A stretch of 64,000 nucleotides of DNA, from positions 3,315,733 through 3,379,732 of the forward strand of contig NZ_CP183303.1 in NCBI RefSeq assembly GCF_048541585.1, read 5' to 3'. The position numbers and the translations under genes were made by a program. This DNA is from Legionella_C sp048541585. GTDB lineage: Bacteria > Pseudomonadota > Gammaproteobacteria > Legionellales > Legionellaceae. The notes beneath the pieces are model-generated. The model had not been told where the DNA came from, did no database searches, and saw only the letters and a program-made list of their open reading frames with translations. Shown one piece after another: positions 45,025 to 53,144 of this stretch. Every line of letters starts with the position of its first letter. Position 1 is the stretch's first letter.

Positions 45025-45890
45025 TTATAAAGCGGATGCACCACCGACAATTTCTGCTAATTCTTGTGTAATGGCAGCTTGCCGGGCTTTGTTATAAGCC
45101 AATTGGAATTGTTTAATTAATTCACCAGCATTATCAGTCGCGCTTTTCATAGCGATCATTTTTGCCGCTTGTTCACAAGCAATATTTTTACTACAGCTTG
45201 ATAAGCTTGTAATTCAATATAGCGTTCTAATAAAGCATCTAATAATTCTTTTGCATCGGGTTCGTAAATATAATCCCAATAATGCCCTAAGCTTTGACTA
45301 TCTTCTTCAGACATAGGAAGAGGAAGCAGTTGCTTAATTAAAGGCTTTTGCGTCATAGTATTGATGAACTCATTATATACAATATGTAGAGCATCAATTT
45401 GACCATTGTAGAAAGCATCCAGCATTACTTTAACAACGCCTATTAGATCTTTAACACCAGGCTTATCACCTACATGATCAACAGAAGCAATGATATTGCC
45501 ACCTACACGCTTGAAAAATGCTTGGCCTTTTCGACCAATGATACACAAATCAACTTCTTTATTTTCAATTTGCCATTGGCGCATTACTCGGATTGATTCA
45601 CGTAGCAAATTAGCATTTAACCCACCGACTAAACCTCTATCAGAAGTAACAACAATTAATCCAATACGTTTAATCTCACGAGTTGTCATAAAGGGGTGCC
45701 GATATTCAGAATTGGCACGCGCAATATGCTTGACAACATCATATATTTTAGTGGCATAAGGTTTAGACGCACGCATTCTATCTTGCGTTTTACGCATTTT
45801 ACTTGCTGCAACCATTTCCATTGCGCGAGTAATTTTTTGCGTATTTTTCGTACTCGCAATCTTCGAACGGATTTCTTTTGCTCCAGGCAT
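45025..45890 (-). pseudogene. atpG: ATP synthase F1 gamma subunit, frameshifted near 45,187
   Basis: Rotary shaft of ATP synthase. From the ATG at 45890 the product matches gamma up to residue 234 (LLERYIELQAYQAVV), then runs out of frame and stops at 45156. One base before the break, the coding strand reads GTAGTA-AAA-AT, where the A-run (five A, complement of T 45185-45189) is one A short. With that A restored, the frame continues ACEQAAKMIAMKSATDNAG ... NKARQAAITQELAEI to TAA at 45025-45027, for a protein of 288 residues (E. coli 287). Loss of a gamma C-terminus should be lethal to ATP synthase, so the defect may be artefactual or bypassed. Confidence 0.9.
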
Positions 45891-45948
45891 ATACTCACCT
45901 TATTTTACTTTATTGAGCTTTTAACCCAATTGCCGCTTAATACTTTAT

Positions 45949-47508
45949 TTACCAACTACCTGTGCGCTTAAACTCTTCTACAGCGTTTTTGATCTCAGCT
46001 TCAATGTTGTTATCGTAAGCGCCAGCTTCATTAATTTTATTCATTAATGATGCGTAAGAAGAATGCATAAATGCACGTAGAGCCGCTTCAAAACTACTGA
46101 CCTCAGCAATAGGAATATCATCTAAATAGCCTTTTTCAACTATAAATAAAGATACGCCCATATCGGCTACTGATAATGGAGAATATTGTTTTTGTTTCAT
46201 TAATTCAGTAATGCGCTGACCACGCTCTAATTGTTTACGCGTTGCATCATCTAAATCAGAAGCAAATTGTGAAAATGCTTCTAGCTCGCGAAACTGAGCT
46301 AATGCTAGACGTGTACCGCCGCCAAGTTTTTTCATAATTTTAGTTTGCGCAGCACCACCTACTCGCGATACAGATAAGCCAGAGTTAATCGCAGGACGAA
46401 CACCTGAGTTAAACAAGTCAACGTCTAAGAATATCTGACCGTCGGTAATAGAAATTACGTTAGTTGGTACAAAGGCAGATACGTCACCTGCTTGTGTCTC
46501 AATAATGGGTAGTGCAGTAAGTGAACCTGTTTTACCTTTAACTTCTCCGTTAGTTAATCGCTCAACTTCCTCAGCATTAATACGCGAAGCACGTTCTAGT
46601 AATCTTGAATGTAGATAAAAAAAAATATCACCAGGATAAGCTTCACGGCCAGGTGGACGTTTTAAAAGTAGAGAAATTTGTCGGTATGCCAAGCTTGCTT
46701 GCTTAGTTAAATCATCATAAACAATTAAGGCATCTTCACCGCGCTCCATGAAGTACTCACCCATAGCACAGCCAGAGTATGGAGCAATGAATTGTAAAGC
46801 AGCAGAATCTGCCGCACTTGCTACCACTACAATGGTATGCTCCATTGCGCCATGCTCTTCAAGTTTACGTACTGTATTAGCAATTGAAGAGGCTTTCTGC
46901 CCAATAGCAACATAGATACATTTAATGCCTGTACCTTTTTGGTTGATAATGGCATCGATAGCAATAGCTGATTTACCAGTTTGTCTATCACCAATAATTA
47001 ATTCACGCTGCCCACGGCCAACAGGAATCATAGCGTCAATGGCTTTTAAACCTGTTTGTACTGGTTGATCAACTGACTGACGTGATATTACGCCTGGAGC
47101 TACTTTTTCAATAGGCGACATCGTTGCCGTATTAATTGGGCCCTTGCCATCAATAGGATTACCTAAAGCATCAACCACACGGCCTAATAATGCTTCGCCT
47201 ACAGGAACCTCAAGAATACGACCCGTACATTTACCTTTTTGACCTTCAGATAAATTTGCAGCGTCACCAAGCACTACCGCACCTACAGAATCACGCTCTA
47301 AGTTAAGCGCTAGCCCATACACGCCACCAGGGAATTCTATCATTTCACCCTGCATTACATCTGCTAAGCCATGTAAACGGACAATTCCATCTCGCAAACT
47401 TACAATGGTACCTTCATTTCTTGCTTCTGAAGCAACATTAAATTTTTCAATTTTCTGTTTAATTAGTTCGCTAATTTCAGATGGGTTTAATGCAACTTGT
47501 TCTGACAT
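45949..47508 (-). CDS. atpA: ATP synthase F1 alpha subunit
   Basis: Non-catalytic nucleotide-binding subunit of F1. The 519 residues include the Walker A GDRQTGKS at 173-180, the catalytic-site arginine region ISVSRVGGAAQ-type (SVSRVGGAAQT near 372-382), and normal ends. It lies between atpH and atpG. Confidence 0.98.
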   Translation of the reverse strand: MSEQVALNPSEISELIKQKIEKFNVASEARNEGTIVSLRDGIVRLHGLADVMQGEMIEFPGGVYGLALNLERDSVGAVVLGDAANLSEGQKGKCTGRILEVPVGEALLGRVVDALGNPIDGKGPINTATMSPIEKVAPGVISRQSVDQPVQTGLKAIDAMIPVGRGQRELIIGDRQTGKSAIAIDAIINQKGTGIKCIYVAIGQKASSIANTVRKLEEHGAMEHTIVVVASAADSAALQFIAPYSGCAMGEYFMERGEDALIVYDDLTKQASLAYRQISLLLKRPPGREAYPGDIFFYLHSRLLERASRINAEEVERLTNGEVKGKTGSLTALPIIETQAGDVSAFVPTNVISITDGQIFLDVDLFNSGVRPAINSGLSVSRVGGAAQTKIMKKLGGGTRLALAQFRELEAFSQFASDLDDATRKQLERGQRITELMKQKQYSPLSVADMGVSLFIVEKGYLDDIPIAEVSSFEAALRAFMHSSYASLMNKINEAGAYDNNIEAEIKNAVEEFKRTGSW

Positions 47509-47526
47509 GAAATCTTTCCTCTTAAT

Positions 47527-48071
47527 TTATGCGGCTAAACTGGTGCTAAGTTTTTCTAATTTGCCACGAACTGAGCCATCTATTACTAAGTCGCCAGCGT
47601 GAATTACGGCACCACCAATCAGCGTTTTATCAATAGTAATTTGCAAGCTTACCTTACGTTGAAGACGCTTACTTAATGAATCGATTAGCTTATCTTGTTG
47701 ATCTTTAGATAATTCTGAGTAGCTATTTACATGAACAGCCAGTGTTTTTTTTGTTCAGCACGCATTACTTCAAATAAATTAAAAATATCGGGCAAAGCCT
47801 GTAAACGTTTGTTCTCTGCTAACAACGCGACAATATTTTTTAAATAAGTAACATCTTCAGGATTAGTTTTTCCTACAGTAACTAGCAACAATTCAACATG
47901 CTGCTCTGTGGTTGACGCAGGATTATCAATAAAGCTTGCTGCGTTTTCGTCTAATACTGATAATGCTAAATTGCGCAGATATTCTGACCATTGGCGTAAT
48001 TTTCCAGCATTAAACGCATATTCAAAAATAGCTTTGGCATAAGGCCTAGCAATTGTTACGCTCTCAGACAT
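47527..48071 (-). pseudogene. atpH: ATP synthase F1 delta subunit, frameshifted near 47,748
   Basis: Delta joins F1 to the peripheral stalk. The reading frame from 48071 stays in register for 108 residues (ARPYAKAIFEYA ... RAEQKK), then an A-run of eight (complement of T 47745-47752) shifts it and it stops at 47727. If the run had nine A, the sequence would continue TLAVHVNSYSELSKDQQ ... GGAVIHAGDLVIDGSVRGKL to TAA at 47527-47529, 181 residues, the normal length (about 177). The heptamer A-AAA-AAA is in the phase required for a -1 ribosomal slip that would restore the frame. Confidence 0.9.
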
Positions 48072-48093
48072 GTCAAATCTCTTTATCTAAAGT

Positions 48094-48564
48094 TCAAATC
48101 TCTTTAATTAAGCTATCTAATAATTGATTATTTATTTTTTCATCAATTTTACGCTGAAGAATGACTTCTGCCCCTGCTACAGCAAGCTCAGCTACTTGTT
48201 TACGCAGATTTTCTTTAGCTTGGTTAATTTCCTGCTGAAGTTTTTCATGCGCTATTTTAGTCTGACGCTGTGCTTCTTGCTTTGCATCTTCTTTGGCTTC
48301 TTCTATTAGCTGCGCTGCACGTTTAGTCGCTTTCTCAATAATATCTGAAGCTTGCGTTTTAGCATGTTTTAACTCATCTTTAACACGAAATTGTGCTAAC
48401 TCCAGCTCTTTACGACCTCGCTCGGCCGCGGCTAGGCCATCTGCAATTTTATTTTGGCGTTCTTCCATAGCCTTTGCCAAAGGAGGCCAAACAAATTTCA
48501 TCGTAAACCAAACAAATACTGCAAATACCAGCATTTGTATAATCAATGTAAAATTAATATCCAA
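48094..48564 (-). CDS. atpF: ATP synthase F0 subunit b
   Basis: Peripheral stalk subunit of 156 residues (equal to E. coli): an N-terminal membrane helix (FTLIIQMLVFAVFVWF) and a long charged helix rich in Lys, Glu and Ala. The start codon is TTG at 48564, supported by GGGGGAG six bases upstream; no ATG fits. It is followed by atpH after 22 bases. Confidence 0.95.
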   Translation of the reverse strand: MDINFTLIIQMLVFAVFVWFTMKFVWPPLAKAMEERQNKIADGLAAAERGRKELELAQFRVKDELKHAKTQASDIIEKATKRAAQLIEEAKEDAKQEAQRQTKIAHEKLQQEINQAKENLRKQVAELAVAGAEVILQRKIDEKINNQLLDSLIKEI

Positions 48565-48613
48565 CGCAGTCTCCCCCGTAACTTTTAAAAACGCAAAGGC
48601 GCCGCTTGTATTA

Positions 48614-48889
48614 TTAAGAACCTAAATTACTTAAAAATGGGTTGGCAAAAGTAAAGAACAACGCAATACCTACACCAATCATAGTTACAGCATCAAGCAA
48701 ACCAGCAACAATAAACATTTTCACTTGTAACATAGGTACCATTTCTGGTTGTCTTGCAGAACCTTCAAGGAATTTACCACCTAAAAGTCCAAAACCTATT
48801 GCTGTACCTAAAGCACCAAGACCAATCAATAATGCGACTGCAATAACAGTCATACCTTGAACTTGTGCGATTAAATTTGCAGCTTGCAT
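48614..48889 (-). CDS. atpE: ATP synthase F0 subunit c
   Basis: Proteolipid of the rotor ring. The 91 residues form two membrane helices; the proton-binding carboxylate is Asp66 (AGLLDAVTM). The polar loop has GSARQPEM. The absence of the Na+-binding Gln/Glu-Ser set indicates a proton-type ring. The leader (GGGG before ATG) is strong, as expected for the most abundant subunit. Confidence 0.96.
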   Translation of the reverse strand: MQAANLIAQVQGMTVIAVALLIGLGALGTAIGFGLLGGKFLEGSARQPEMVPMLQVKMFIVAGLLDAVTMIGVGIALFFTFANPFLSNLGS

Positions 48890-48927
48890 AGAAATCCCCT
48901 TAAATGAACAATGAAATTAAAAAAGAA

Positions 48928-49758
48928 CTAATGATCTTCATGAGCTAAACTAAGGTATACAATTGTTAAGACCATAAAGATAAACGCCTGTAGTGTAATA
49001 ACCAATATATGAAAAATTGACCAACCAAGCGATAAAAGAAACTGGGCCACACCCAATGTTGCAGTGCCTGCTATAGAAGATTGAGCTGTAACATTAAGTG
49101 TTAGCAAAGCAATTAAGATGAAAATCAATTCACCAGCATATAAGTTACCAAATAATCGTAATGCCAAAGAAATTGGTTTAGCAATTAAACCTACTAACTC
49201 CAAAAGCATATTAAAGGGAATAAAAGCCGGATGATTAAAAGGCTGCAAAGTTAATTCTTTAGCAAATCCTTTAATGCCTTTTATTTTAATACTATAAAAA
49301 ATTATTAACAGAAATACTGATAAGGCTAAAGCAAGAGTTAGATTTAAATCATTAGTAGGCACAACTTTTAGATAATGAATACCTACTGACTTTGCCATAA
49401 GCGGCAAAACGTCTACAGGTACAATATCCATAAAATTCATTAAAAATACCCAAGTAAAAATAGTAAGTGCTAAGGGGCCAATTAACTTATTTTTACCATG
49501 AAAACAATCTTTTACTTGATTGTCGGCAAACTCTAACATCAATTCAGCAAAGTTTTGTAACTTTCCAGGCACACCTGTAGTAATTTTACGTGCGCCAAAA
49601 TACAAAAGGCCTAGCACGGTAAATCCTAAGATTACTGAAAAAAACAACGTATCTAGATTAATAGTCCAAAAACCACCTGATGAGCCTAAACTCATGGTTT
49701 TTAGATCATAAGTCAGATAAGTTAAGTGGTGTTTAATATAATCTGTACTTGATGCCAT
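48928..49758 (-). CDS. atpB: ATP synthase F0 subunit a
   Basis: Stator subunit that forms the proton half-channels. I start at ATG 49758 (MASSTDYIKHHLTYL), giving 276 residues as in other gammaproteobacteria (E. coli 271). Five to six membrane helices; the essential arginine is in SLALRLFGNLYAGE. An in-frame upstream ATG at 49794 would overlap atpI and is less likely. Confidence 0.95.
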   Translation of the reverse strand: MASSTDYIKHHLTYLTYDLKTMSLGSSGGFWTINLDTLFFSVILGFTVLGLLYFGARKITTGVPGKLQNFAELMLEFADNQVKDCFHGKNKLIGPLALTIFTWVFLMNFMDIVPVDVLPLMAKSVGIHYLKVVPTNDLNLTLALALSVFLLIIFYSIKIKGIKGFAKELTLQPFNHPAFIPFNMLLELVGLIAKPISLALRLFGNLYAGELIFILIALLTLNVTAQSSIAGTATLGVAQFLLSLGWSIFHILVITLQAFIFMVLTIVYLSLAHEDH

Positions 49759-49759
49759 T

Positions 49760-50155
49760 TCAGTCACTTTTGGGCCTATTCTGTTTACTGTCAATAAGTA
49801 AGGGCGAGAACCAATGAGTCATCACCACTACTATGTATGTTAAAAAAAATGCCAGAGGCGTTACCTCAAAAAACATAAAAACCAAGGTAAATAGTACGAT
49901 TGATGATATTATTTTTAGAAATTCCCCCACGTAGAAACTTCTAACTATTTGCCTTGCTGCTCTTGCTCCCTGATATTGAAATAGTTTTTTTGCAAATATC
50001 AATGAAGGCAAGAATGCAACTATACCACCTAATAATGCAGAAAGGGCTGCCTGCTTACCCAAAGCTGCTAGCATCCCTAAAGCAATTAACGAGCAAACTA
50101 TTACCTGTACTAATAGTAAGCGTTGCACTCGGCGTAAACTTTGATCATCTCTCAC
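49760..50155 (-). CDS. atpI: ATP synthase accessory protein I
   Basis: A 131-residue, four-helix membrane protein at the head of the operon. It starts at GTG 50155 (MRDDQSLRRVQRLLL), and the conserved GGIVAFLPSLIFAKKLF and YVGEFLKIISSIVLF helices match AtpI. AtpI aids assembly of the c ring and is not essential in E. coli. AtpI and AtpB are separated by a single base. Confidence 0.9.
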   Translation of the reverse strand: MRDDQSLRRVQRLLLVQVIVCSLIALGMLAALGKQAALSALLGGIVAFLPSLIFAKKLFQYQGARAARQIVRSFYVGEFLKIISSIVLFTLVFMFFEVTPLAFFLTYIVVVMTHWFSPLLIDSKQNRPKSD

Positions 50156-50181
50156 TAATGTACCTATCTTTTCAGGCGCGG

Positions 50182-50210
50182 ATTATAAAGTAAACAAATT
50201 GGATAAGCAA
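50182..50210 (-). promoter_or_regulatory. Promoter of the atp operon
   Basis: On the minus strand, -35 TTGCTT (50210-50205), a 17-base spacer, and a perfect -10 TATAAT (50187-50182). The TSS would be about 20 bases before the atpI GTG start. Confidence 0.78.
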
Positions 50211-50430
50211 CGCCAATTTCTAATTTTGCTATTCTTTACTGTAACTTATTACCTATATACCACTAAATAATTGGTAAATTAAAAGCAAATTGCCTATATT
50301 TTAGATTGAGGTTGTTTTTTTTAATGTTATTGATACTGATAACTTAATTCGATTAATTTGCACTATAAAATCGACATTAAGTTTGTTTTATAGTTCAACT
50401 TTAAATTAATCTCATAGATAGGAATAAGTT

Positions 50431-50673
50431 ATGTCTGAAAAGCAGCAAGGTACAGCGTACAGCATGCGCGAAAAAATGCTCAATCGTTACGGTGATAGTA
50501 TACACCATAAACACAATAAAAACCACCTACCTTACCGTAAACACTCAAGAACATACCCGGTGCGTACTTTAGAGTTCGTAAACGGGAGCACCAATGAGGA
50601 CTTTACTGACCTTCAAAGCACAATTAAATTAAGAAAAATGCGTAAACGACTGGATAAAGGGCGTTACCATTGA
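50431..50673 (+). CDS. Small basic protein of unknown function (80 aa)
   Basis: An 80-residue, Lys/Arg/His-rich protein beginning MSEKQQGTAYSMREKMLNRYG and ending LDKGRYH, preceded by AGGAATA. No signal peptide or membrane helix is present. The sequence is highly charged and polar; I do not recognise it. It is divergent from the atp operon and ends at a good terminator. Confidence 0.6.
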   Translation: MSEKQQGTAYSMREKMLNRYGDSIHHKHNKNHLPYRKHSRTYPVRTLEFVNGSTNEDFTDLQSTIKLRKMRKRLDKGRYH

Positions 50674-50726
50674 TAAAGTTAGCATTAACCTCCAGGTTAG
50701 CCACTTCCTGGTTTGGGTCGGTTGTA

Positions 50727-50756
50727 CTGTGGCCTTTTAGATAGGCCACAGCTTTT
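50727..50756 (+). terminator. Terminator, probably bidirectional
   Basis: CTGTGGCCT and AGGCCACAG form a perfect 9-base stem around TTTAGAT, followed by CTTTTAA. Because the lipoprotein gene on the other strand ends at 50755, it could serve both transcripts. Confidence 0.8.
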
Positions 50757-51336
50757 AACCGGCAGGTATCTCACTTAAATTTAAATAACGCATTAATTTA
50801 ACAACACGTATCACTCCTTGAGTATTTTTTGCTAAATTTAGCACTCGCTCAGCTTGTTTAGGCCTTACATCGCCCATTACATAAACGATATTATCTACTG
50901 TAATAATTTTAAAATCATTAGGATCAATTTCTGCGTCTGCCAGTATTTGACTTCTTATTTTAGTAGTAATCCAGCTATCAACCAAATCATTGGCAGGCGC
51001 TGAATAATTAGCAACTTGAATAAATAATTCACGATAACCTCTTAGTGATTTTAAGCGAGAGGCAGCTAAAGCACGTAAGTCTTTATTAGGTAAATGCCCA
51101 GCTAATAAAATATCACCTTTAAAAACAGCTAAATCGAGGTAACAACCATCTTGTTTTAAAAGACGATCTTGAAATAATGCTCGATTAGCCTCTAAAGCTA
51201 GTTGATAATCATAAAGTTTTTTATATACATTATGTCTATCATAAACGAGAGTAGCACCTGTCCATAAACTGCCCATACAACTAGTTAAAGCTAAGGCACT
51301 TAAAAAAATAAACAGATAAAGCCCCTGCCGCATCAT
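50755..51336 (-). CDS. BON-domain lipoprotein, DolP-like (second copy)
   Basis: A 193-residue exported lipoprotein with lipobox ALTSC at residues 16-20, then two BON domains (region 35-105, and a second about 115-180 with VYVMGDVRPKQAERVLNLAK). It is related to the gene immediately upstream; a DolP-like pair in tandem is unusual, since E. coli has one. In E. coli DolP supports outer-membrane integrity near the BAM complex. Confidence 0.82.
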   Translation of the reverse strand: MMRQGLYLFIFLSALALTSCMGSLWTGATLVYDRHNVYKKLYDYQLALEANRALFQDRLLKQDGCYLDLAVFKGDILLAGHLPNKDLRALAASRLKSLRGYRELFIQVANYSAPANDLVDSWITTKIRSQILADAEIDPNDFKIITVDNIVYVMGDVRPKQAERVLNLAKNTQGVIRVVKLMRYLNLSEIPAG

Positions 51337-51381
51337 ATTTCGTAGATCCTTTACTCTAAAAAAGTTTTCTTACTTAAATAA

Positions 51382-51942
51382 TTAGGTAATATAACGAAAT
51401 ACTTTAACTACCTTACGAACACCCTCAACATGCCTTGCAACATCTACTGCTAATTCTGCTTGCTCATAAGTGACTATTCCCATTAAATACACAATTGAAT
51501 TTTCAGTAACAATACGAATTGAACCAGATTCTAAACCTTTTCGACCAAGCATATAACTGCGAACTTTCCCAGTAATTAAAGCATCTTTCGTCTTTTGTTT
51601 TACAGGAAGTGGTTGGCTAATAGTTAATTCATTATAAACACGTCGAACTAGAGGTGTGGTCTGAGCTATCTTCTCAACAGCAATTCTTAAAGAAGCGTGA
51701 GGTGTTTGGCCAACTAATAAAACTATTTGATTAAAACTAATAACTTCTATATGTGAATTTTGAAAACGTCGGTCATCAACGATAGCTTTATGAATTAGGT
51801 GAAATATGCGAGCATCAGTCTCAATTGTTGTTAAGGAGCGTCTGTCATAAACAATCACACCGACAGCCCCAGCAACTACAGCAGCCACACAACTGCAAAG
51901 TAAGCTACTAATTAATAAATAGATTACAGCACGACGCATCAT
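51382..51942 (-). CDS. dolP: BON-domain outer-membrane lipoprotein DolP (YraP)
   Basis: A 186-residue lipoprotein: lipobox LLCSC near residue 17, a Gly/Ala-rich linker (VAAVVAGAVGVIVYDRRS), and two BON domains (about 40-108 and 118-183, the second with SIVYLMGIVTYEQAELAVDVAR). Its place directly after diaA reproduces the E. coli diaA-yraP order, which supports the assignment over the second copy. A 2-base gap separates it from diaA. Confidence 0.88.
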   Translation of the reverse strand: MMRRAVIYLLISSLLCSCVAAVVAGAVGVIVYDRRSLTTIETDARIFHLIHKAIVDDRRFQNSHIEVISFNQIVLLVGQTPHASLRIAVEKIAQTTPLVRRVYNELTISQPLPVKQKTKDALITGKVRSYMLGRKGLESGSIRIVTENSIVYLMGIVTYEQAELAVDVARHVEGVRKVVKVFRYIT

Positions 51943-51944
51943 AC

Positions 51945-52544
51945 TTACTCCAACATTTGTCCAAATAAGGACTGATCAATTAAATCGCAAAAACAATGTA
52001 ATATGAATAAATGAATTTGGCGGACTAACGCTGCATTATCAGCAACAACTCGAATTTCGATATCTTCTGGGCCTAGATGATTAGCTAAAACTCCACCGTC
52101 TCGGCCATTTAGGGCAATGGTATCCATACCTCTATCATTAGCAGCATTAACAGCATTTAAAATACTATCAGCATTACCAGAAGTTGAGATAACTAATAAA
52201 ACGTCACCCTCTTGACCTAATGCTTGAATTTGGCGAGCGAAAACATGCTCATAATGACTATCATTAGCTATTGCTGTAACAGAAGAAGTATCGCCAGTAA
52301 GTACTAACACCGGAAGCGCTGGTCGTTCTACAGCAAAATGATGCAACATGGCAGCTGAAAAGTGATGACAATTAGCAGCTGATCCACCATTTCCACATAA
52401 AAGAATCTTACCATCGTTTAATAAACAATTAACAAGACGTGCGCCTGCCTTTGCTATTAACGCTGATAATGAATCAGCAGCAGAAATTTGACTTTCAATA
52501 CTTACCCCAAAAAGTTGTTTTACTCTTTCTTCCATCTGAGACAT
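51945..52544 (-). CDS. diaA: DnaA initiator-associating protein DiaA (SIS family)
   Basis: A 199-residue sugar isomerase (SIS) fold protein that in E. coli binds DnaA and stimulates replication initiation. Motifs: CGNGGSAANCHHFSAAM near 51-66, TGDTSSVTAIANDSHYE near 84-100, ISTSGNADSI near 120-129. It resembles GmhA; the position between yraN and dolP distinguishes it. The presence of DnaA-box clusters in the window gives it extra interest. Confidence 0.87.
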   Translation of the reverse strand: MSQMEERVKQLFGVSIESQISAADSLSALIAKAGARLVNCLLNDGKILLCGNGGSAANCHHFSAAMLHHFAVERPALPVLVLTGDTSSVTAIANDSHYEHVFARQIQALGQEGDVLLVISTSGNADSILNAVNAANDRGMDTIALNGRDGGVLANHLGPEDIEIRVVADNAALVRQIHLFILHCFCDLIDQSLFGQMLE

Positions 52545-52776
52545 AACTAATTATTCCAGGCTCTGTATATTTTTAACATTATATTTTCTCACAAACTACT
52601 TCTATACCTAGATTGATGACAGGCAAAATGTAACTTAAATACAAGTAAAACACTAGGGGCTGTTGACAATAACCTATGCCTAGAAGAGATGATAAACCTA
52701 CCTACAGCTTACTTAACACTTTTGAAAAGTTATAACAGCTAATACCATATAAACTTAACTTTTTATTAAGTACGTA

Positions 52777-53127
52777 TTAATTAAAAAAAGCATCTCTAAT
52801 CCATTCAATCGCTTGCGAGTTATTATTTATACCAACTACATCAAAGCGAATAGGGTATTTATCGCCCCACTTCTTAGTTAAAATAAAATGCTTAGCTGTT
52901 TTAATAATTTTATTTTTTTTAGCTTGAGTGATACTTGCAAATGGTCCCCCAAAGATTAGCGAGTTACGTGCCCTCACTTCGATGAAGACCACATATTCTT
53001 TATCTCTCATAATTAAATCGATTTCTCCGAACCGACAGCGGTAATTACTCGCAAGCTATACTAAGCCTTGTTTAATTAAATAATTACACGCTTGTTTTTC
53101 TGCTACAAAACCAAGTTGTTGTGACAT
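52777..53127 (-). pseudogene. yraN: UPF0102 protein YraN, interrupted by an in-frame amber codon
   Basis: YraN-like putative nuclease. The whole 116-residue frame is open from ATG 53127 (MSQQLGFVAEKQACNYLIKQG) to 52777 except for TAG at 53058-53056 (codon 24), where Gln (CAG) could have mutated. Downstream motifs are intact: NYRCRFGEIDLIM, VVFIEVRARN, IRFDVVGI. A short frame starting at ATG 53010 begins inside the second motif and could not give a whole protein. The gene sits between lpoA and diaA, as in E. coli. Loss is probably tolerated. Confidence 0.87.
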
Positions 53128-53144
53128 AGGCTCCTTTTATTGAC

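Noticed and set aside
39701..47752. Programmed -1 frameshifting as the normal expression mode of atpH, atpG and SRAP
   Set aside because: Only atpH has a suitable slippery heptamer in phase; the A5 sites do not, and no downstream stimulatory structure was recognised. A common missing A is the simpler account.
52660..52700. GGGGCTGTTGACAATA as an insertion-sequence end
   Set aside because: Resembles IS termini superficially, but no partner end, target duplication or transposase fragment is visible nearby.
53010..53127. YraN starting at an internal ATG as a whole gene
   Set aside because: The N-terminal part of the family (QQLGFVAEKQACNYL and NYRCRFGEIDL) lies upstream of that ATG, in the same frame, on the other side of the stop.
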